Shown: piece after piece, positions 62,134-64,000 of the stretch
Numbering within the stretch: position 1 is the stretch's first letter
Layout: each line of letters opens with the position of its first letter
Source: Saccharothrix sp. HUAS TT1
GTDB taxonomy: Bacteria > Actinomycetota > Actinomycetes > Mycobacteriales > Pseudonocardiaceae
Direction: 5' to 3'
Assembly: GCF_040744945.1 (NCBI RefSeq)
Contig: NZ_CP160453.1
Coordinates: forward strand, 3,906,001-3,970,000
DNA length: 64,000 nt
Translations under genes and position numbers: made by a program
The notes under the pieces: generated by a model
The model's database searches: none
What the model saw: only the letters and a program-made list of their open reading frames with translations
Told to the model about the DNA's origin: nothing

Positions 62134-62523
62134 ATGAACACCGCACTGTGGATCGTCACCGGACTGCTCGCGGCCGCCTACTTCCTCGGCGGCGCGGGCA
62201 AGCTCGTCATCCCGAAGGCGAAGATCGTCGCCACCGGCCGCGGCGCCCGGTGGGCCGAGGGCTTCAGCAGCGCCGGCGTCAAGACCATCGGGGCGCTCGA
62301 AGTCCTGGCCGCGCTCGGCCTGGTCCTCCCCGCCGTCCTCGGAACAGCGCCGGTCCTGGTGCCGCTGGCCGCCCTCGGCCTCGTGCTGATCATGATCGGC
62401 GCCTCGGTCGTCCGCTTCCGCCGCCGGGAGTTCACGCTGCTGGCGGTGGACCTGGTCTACCTCGCGCTGGCCGCGTTCGTGGCGTGGGGCCGCCTCGGAC
62501 CGGCGCCCTTCACCACCGGGTGA
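62134..62523 (+). CDS. DoxX-family membrane protein
   Basis: 129 residues with four membrane helices (about 5-25, 50-70, 75-95, 103-120). GAGKLVIPKAKI and EVLAALGLVLPAVL are typical DoxX features. RBS AAGGGGG 7 nt upstream. DoxX relatives support thiol or oxidative-stress complexes in mycobacteria; here function is unknown. Confidence 0.88.
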   Translation: MNTALWIVTGLLAAAYFLGGAGKLVIPKAKIVATGRGARWAEGFSSAGVKTIGALEVLAALGLVLPAVLGTAPVLVPLAALGLVLIMIGASVVRFRRREFTLLAVDLVYLALAAFVAWGRLGPAPFTTG

Positions 62524-62530
62524 CCGCCTG

Positions 62531-62716
62531 GTGGTCCGCCTCGCCCTGCTCATCGGCGTCGCCTTGGACCACACCCACGAGACACCGGCCGTCGAGTTCC
62601 CCGGAGGCCGGATCGCCACGCTCGACCAGCACCTGCGCCACCGGCCGCAACGCCTGTTCGACGGGCCGTCCGACCGCTACCCGGACGTCGTCGCGCCGCC
62701 GGCCGCCGCGGGCTGA
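62531..62716 (+). CDS. Uncertain small ORF or gene remnant
   Basis: 61 residues (ALDHTHETPAVEFPGGRIATLDQHLRHRPQ as central part), no signal or family. It ends 39 bp inside the 3' end of the convergent MFS gene, and follows DoxX by 8 bp. Could be a true tiny gene, or a relic of a larger enzyme. No strong RBS. Confidence 0.25.
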   Translation: MVRLALLIGVALDHTHETPAVEFPGGRIATLDQHLRHRPQRLFDGPSDRYPDVVAPPAAAG

Positions 62717-63855
62717 CCCGGTCGTGACCGGAGGACCGGGACCAGGGCGAGGGCGGGCACCAGCAGCAGCGGCACGACCAGCAACGCCCGCAGCACACCG
62801 ACCTCGTCACCCAGCAGACCGACCACCGGCGGCCCGGCCAGGAACGCGGTGTACCCGATCACCGCCACCACGCTCACCCTGGCCGCCGCCCGGCCCTCCT
62901 CGTCGGCCGCCGCGCTCATGCCCACCGGGAAACCCAGCGACGTGCCCAACCCCCACAGCGCCACCCCGGCCACGGCGACCACCGGCGAACCGCCCAGCAC
63001 CGCCACCGCCGCGCCGACGGCCGCCAGCAGCATGGTCGCCACCAGCACCGGCGTTCGCCCCCAGCGGTCCAGCGCGACCGTGCCCACCACCCGCCCGAAC
63101 GTCATCGTGGTCACGAACACCCCGAACACCGCCGCGCCCGCCGCCGGGCCGAACGCGTGACCGTCCACGAACGCCACCGCCACCCAGTCGTTCGCGGCGC
63201 CCTCGGTGAACGCCAGCACCAGCACCAGCAACCCGATCAGCAGGGTGCGCGGCTCGCGCCAGGCCCGCAGCACACCGCTCCTGCTGTTGCCCGCGGTGTC
63301 GCCGTGGCGGAAACCGCGTGCGGCGGCGACCGTGCCCGCCAGCGTCACGACGGCGACGGTCGCCAGGTGCGCGGTCACCGACAGACCCGCCCAGGCGGCC
63401 AGGGCGGCCGACCCGGCGGCGGCGACCGTGCCCAGGCTCCAGACGGCGTGGAAGCGGGGCATGACGGTGCGCCCCACCAACCGCTCGACCGCCGCCGCTT
63501 CGACGTTCATGGCGACGTTGCAGGTGCCCGAGCCGCAACCGAGCAGGAACAGGCCGACCGCCGCCGCGGTGGGGGAGGGCCAGACCCCGATCGCCGCGCC
63601 CGCGAGCACGAGGCCGAGCGCGACGCCGGTGGCCGACGCGCGGACCGCGCGGCGGGTGCCGAGCCGGTGGGTGACCTCGCCGGCGGTCAGCATGGCGAGC
63701 GTCGCGCCCGCCGACATGGCCAGCAGGAGCAGGCCGAGCGCGCCGGGGTCGAGGTCGAGCGCGTCGCGGGCGGCCGGGACGCGGGCGAACCAGGAGGCCA
63801 CCGCGACACCGTTGAGGCCGAACGCCACCGCCACCCCTCGTGCTGCCCCCGTCAT
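62677..63855 (-). CDS. MFS transporter (drug or sugar exporter type)
   Basis: 392 residues, 12 membrane helices. The loop GEVTHRLGTRRAVR matches motif A (G-x-LaDrxGrkx(x)l) in relaxed form. Proteins of this subgroup resemble small-molecule exporters or YbjJ-like sugar efflux proteins. RBS AGGAGGGG 7 nt upstream of ATG 63855. A LacI-type palindrome lies 82 bp upstream. Confidence 0.9.
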   Translation of the reverse strand: MTGAARGVAVAFGLNGVAVASWFARVPAARDALDLDPGALGLLLLAMSAGATLAMLTAGEVTHRLGTRRAVRASATGVALGLVLAGAAIGVWPSPTAAAVGLFLLGCGSGTCNVAMNVEAAAVERLVGRTVMPRFHAVWSLGTVAAAGSAALAAWAGLSVTAHLATVAVVTLAGTVAAARGFRHGDTAGNSRSGVLRAWREPRTLLIGLLVLVLAFTEGAANDWVAVAFVDGHAFGPAAGAAVFGVFVTTMTFGRVVGTVALDRWGRTPVLVATMLLAAVGAAVAVLGGSPVVAVAGVALWGLGTSLGFPVGMSAAADEEGRAAARVSVVAVIGYTAFLAGPPVVGLLGDEVGVLRALLVVPLLLVPALALVPVLRSRPGQPAAAGGATTSG

Positions 63856-63936
63856 GCCGCCGCCCCTCCTGGGTGTTGGTGCCCTCGGCCTCGCTTGGGC
63901 CTCGTTGCTCAGACCTCGTTGGCCTCAACCCCACTC

Positions 63937-63952
63937 GTGGAAGCGCTTCCAC
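63937..63952. promoter_or_regulatory. LacI-type operator palindrome near the window end
   Basis: GTGGAAGCGCTTCCAC, perfect 16-bp palindrome with the CG centre typical of LacI/CcpA-type operators, similar but not identical to the CebR box at 32158. Lies 82 bp upstream of the MFS start; could also serve a gene beyond the window. Confidence 0.65.
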
Positions 63953-64000
63953 CACAAGTGCCGGCAGACTCGCGCGGGTGGCGGCGAAGCGGCGTGAGGC

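Overview
The window is uniformly GC-rich DNA (third positions almost all G or C) with many GTG starts, start/stop overlaps of the ATGA or GTGA type, a PknB-type Ser/Thr kinase, SARP, ANTAR, MEDS and CsoR proteins, and operators matching the DasR and CebR consensus. This points to a soil actinomycete, most likely in Pseudonocardiales (Saccharothrix, Actinosynnema or Lentzea type). The genus is inferred from gene content, not proven. No prophage, insertion sequence, CRISPR array, rRNA or tRNA was recognised.

Layout. 1-8.2 kb: storage-glucan and trehalose block, malQ (5' end cut by the window edge), a small unknown gene, glgX, treY and treZ, which together turn glycogen or malto-oligosaccharides into trehalose. 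8.2-18.6 kb: mixed genes including an ANTAR protein, a CsbD stress protein, UdgX, an unannotated structured intergenic element (10.2-10.4 kb), two SDR-type or unknown enzymes, a secreted AA10 LPMO with a DasR-type operator, a disrupted ArsR-type regulator, an LSDAT protein, and an aldehyde dehydrogenase behind a wrecked gabT with a divergent PucR regulator. 18.8-30.3 kb: a membrane Ser/Thr kinase, LLM oxidoreductase plus HAD phosphatase, hydrolase, MEDS anti-sigma-type protein, Ppx/GppA phosphatase, STAS protein, DUF4383 protein and a secreted subtilisin. 30.5-38.1 kb: GH6 cellulase with a perfect CebR operator, a self-contained ArsR/VOC pair whose operator touches the start codon, a DivIVA-like coiled coil, and a response regulator/sensor kinase/lipoprotein operon.

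38.2-42.2 kb: complete copper block (csoR with a palindrome inside its promoter, copZ, a His-rich exported protein, P1B ATPase). 42.3-53.8 kb: a LacI-regulated arabinose-polymer locus with a cytoplasmic GH127, a tiny RBS-preceded ORF, a secreted HExxH metallopeptidase, a Tat-exported GH127/146, a GH43, and a 1096-residue MGH1-like hydrolase; the GH43 and the last enzyme share a C-terminal binding module. The mix of two beta-L-arabinofuranosidase-type enzymes and a protease suggests attack on plant arabinosylated glycoproteins (extensin-like), which is inference. 53.9-64 kb: a secreted M15-like protein, STAS, TerC, an FAD oxidoreductase, a dehalogenase-like hydrolase, a large SARP regulator without a visible biosynthetic cluster, DoxX, and an MFS exporter with a LacI-type palindrome upstream.

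Two features are not explained by ordinary genes. One is a roughly 190-nt structured element on the minus strand (10190-10378) with a credible promoter, an operator-like palindrome, an unusually long Shine-Dalgarno sequence and a 13-codon ORF. The other is a family of 22-bp-period palindromic repeats, found twice, each time exactly between convergent genes.
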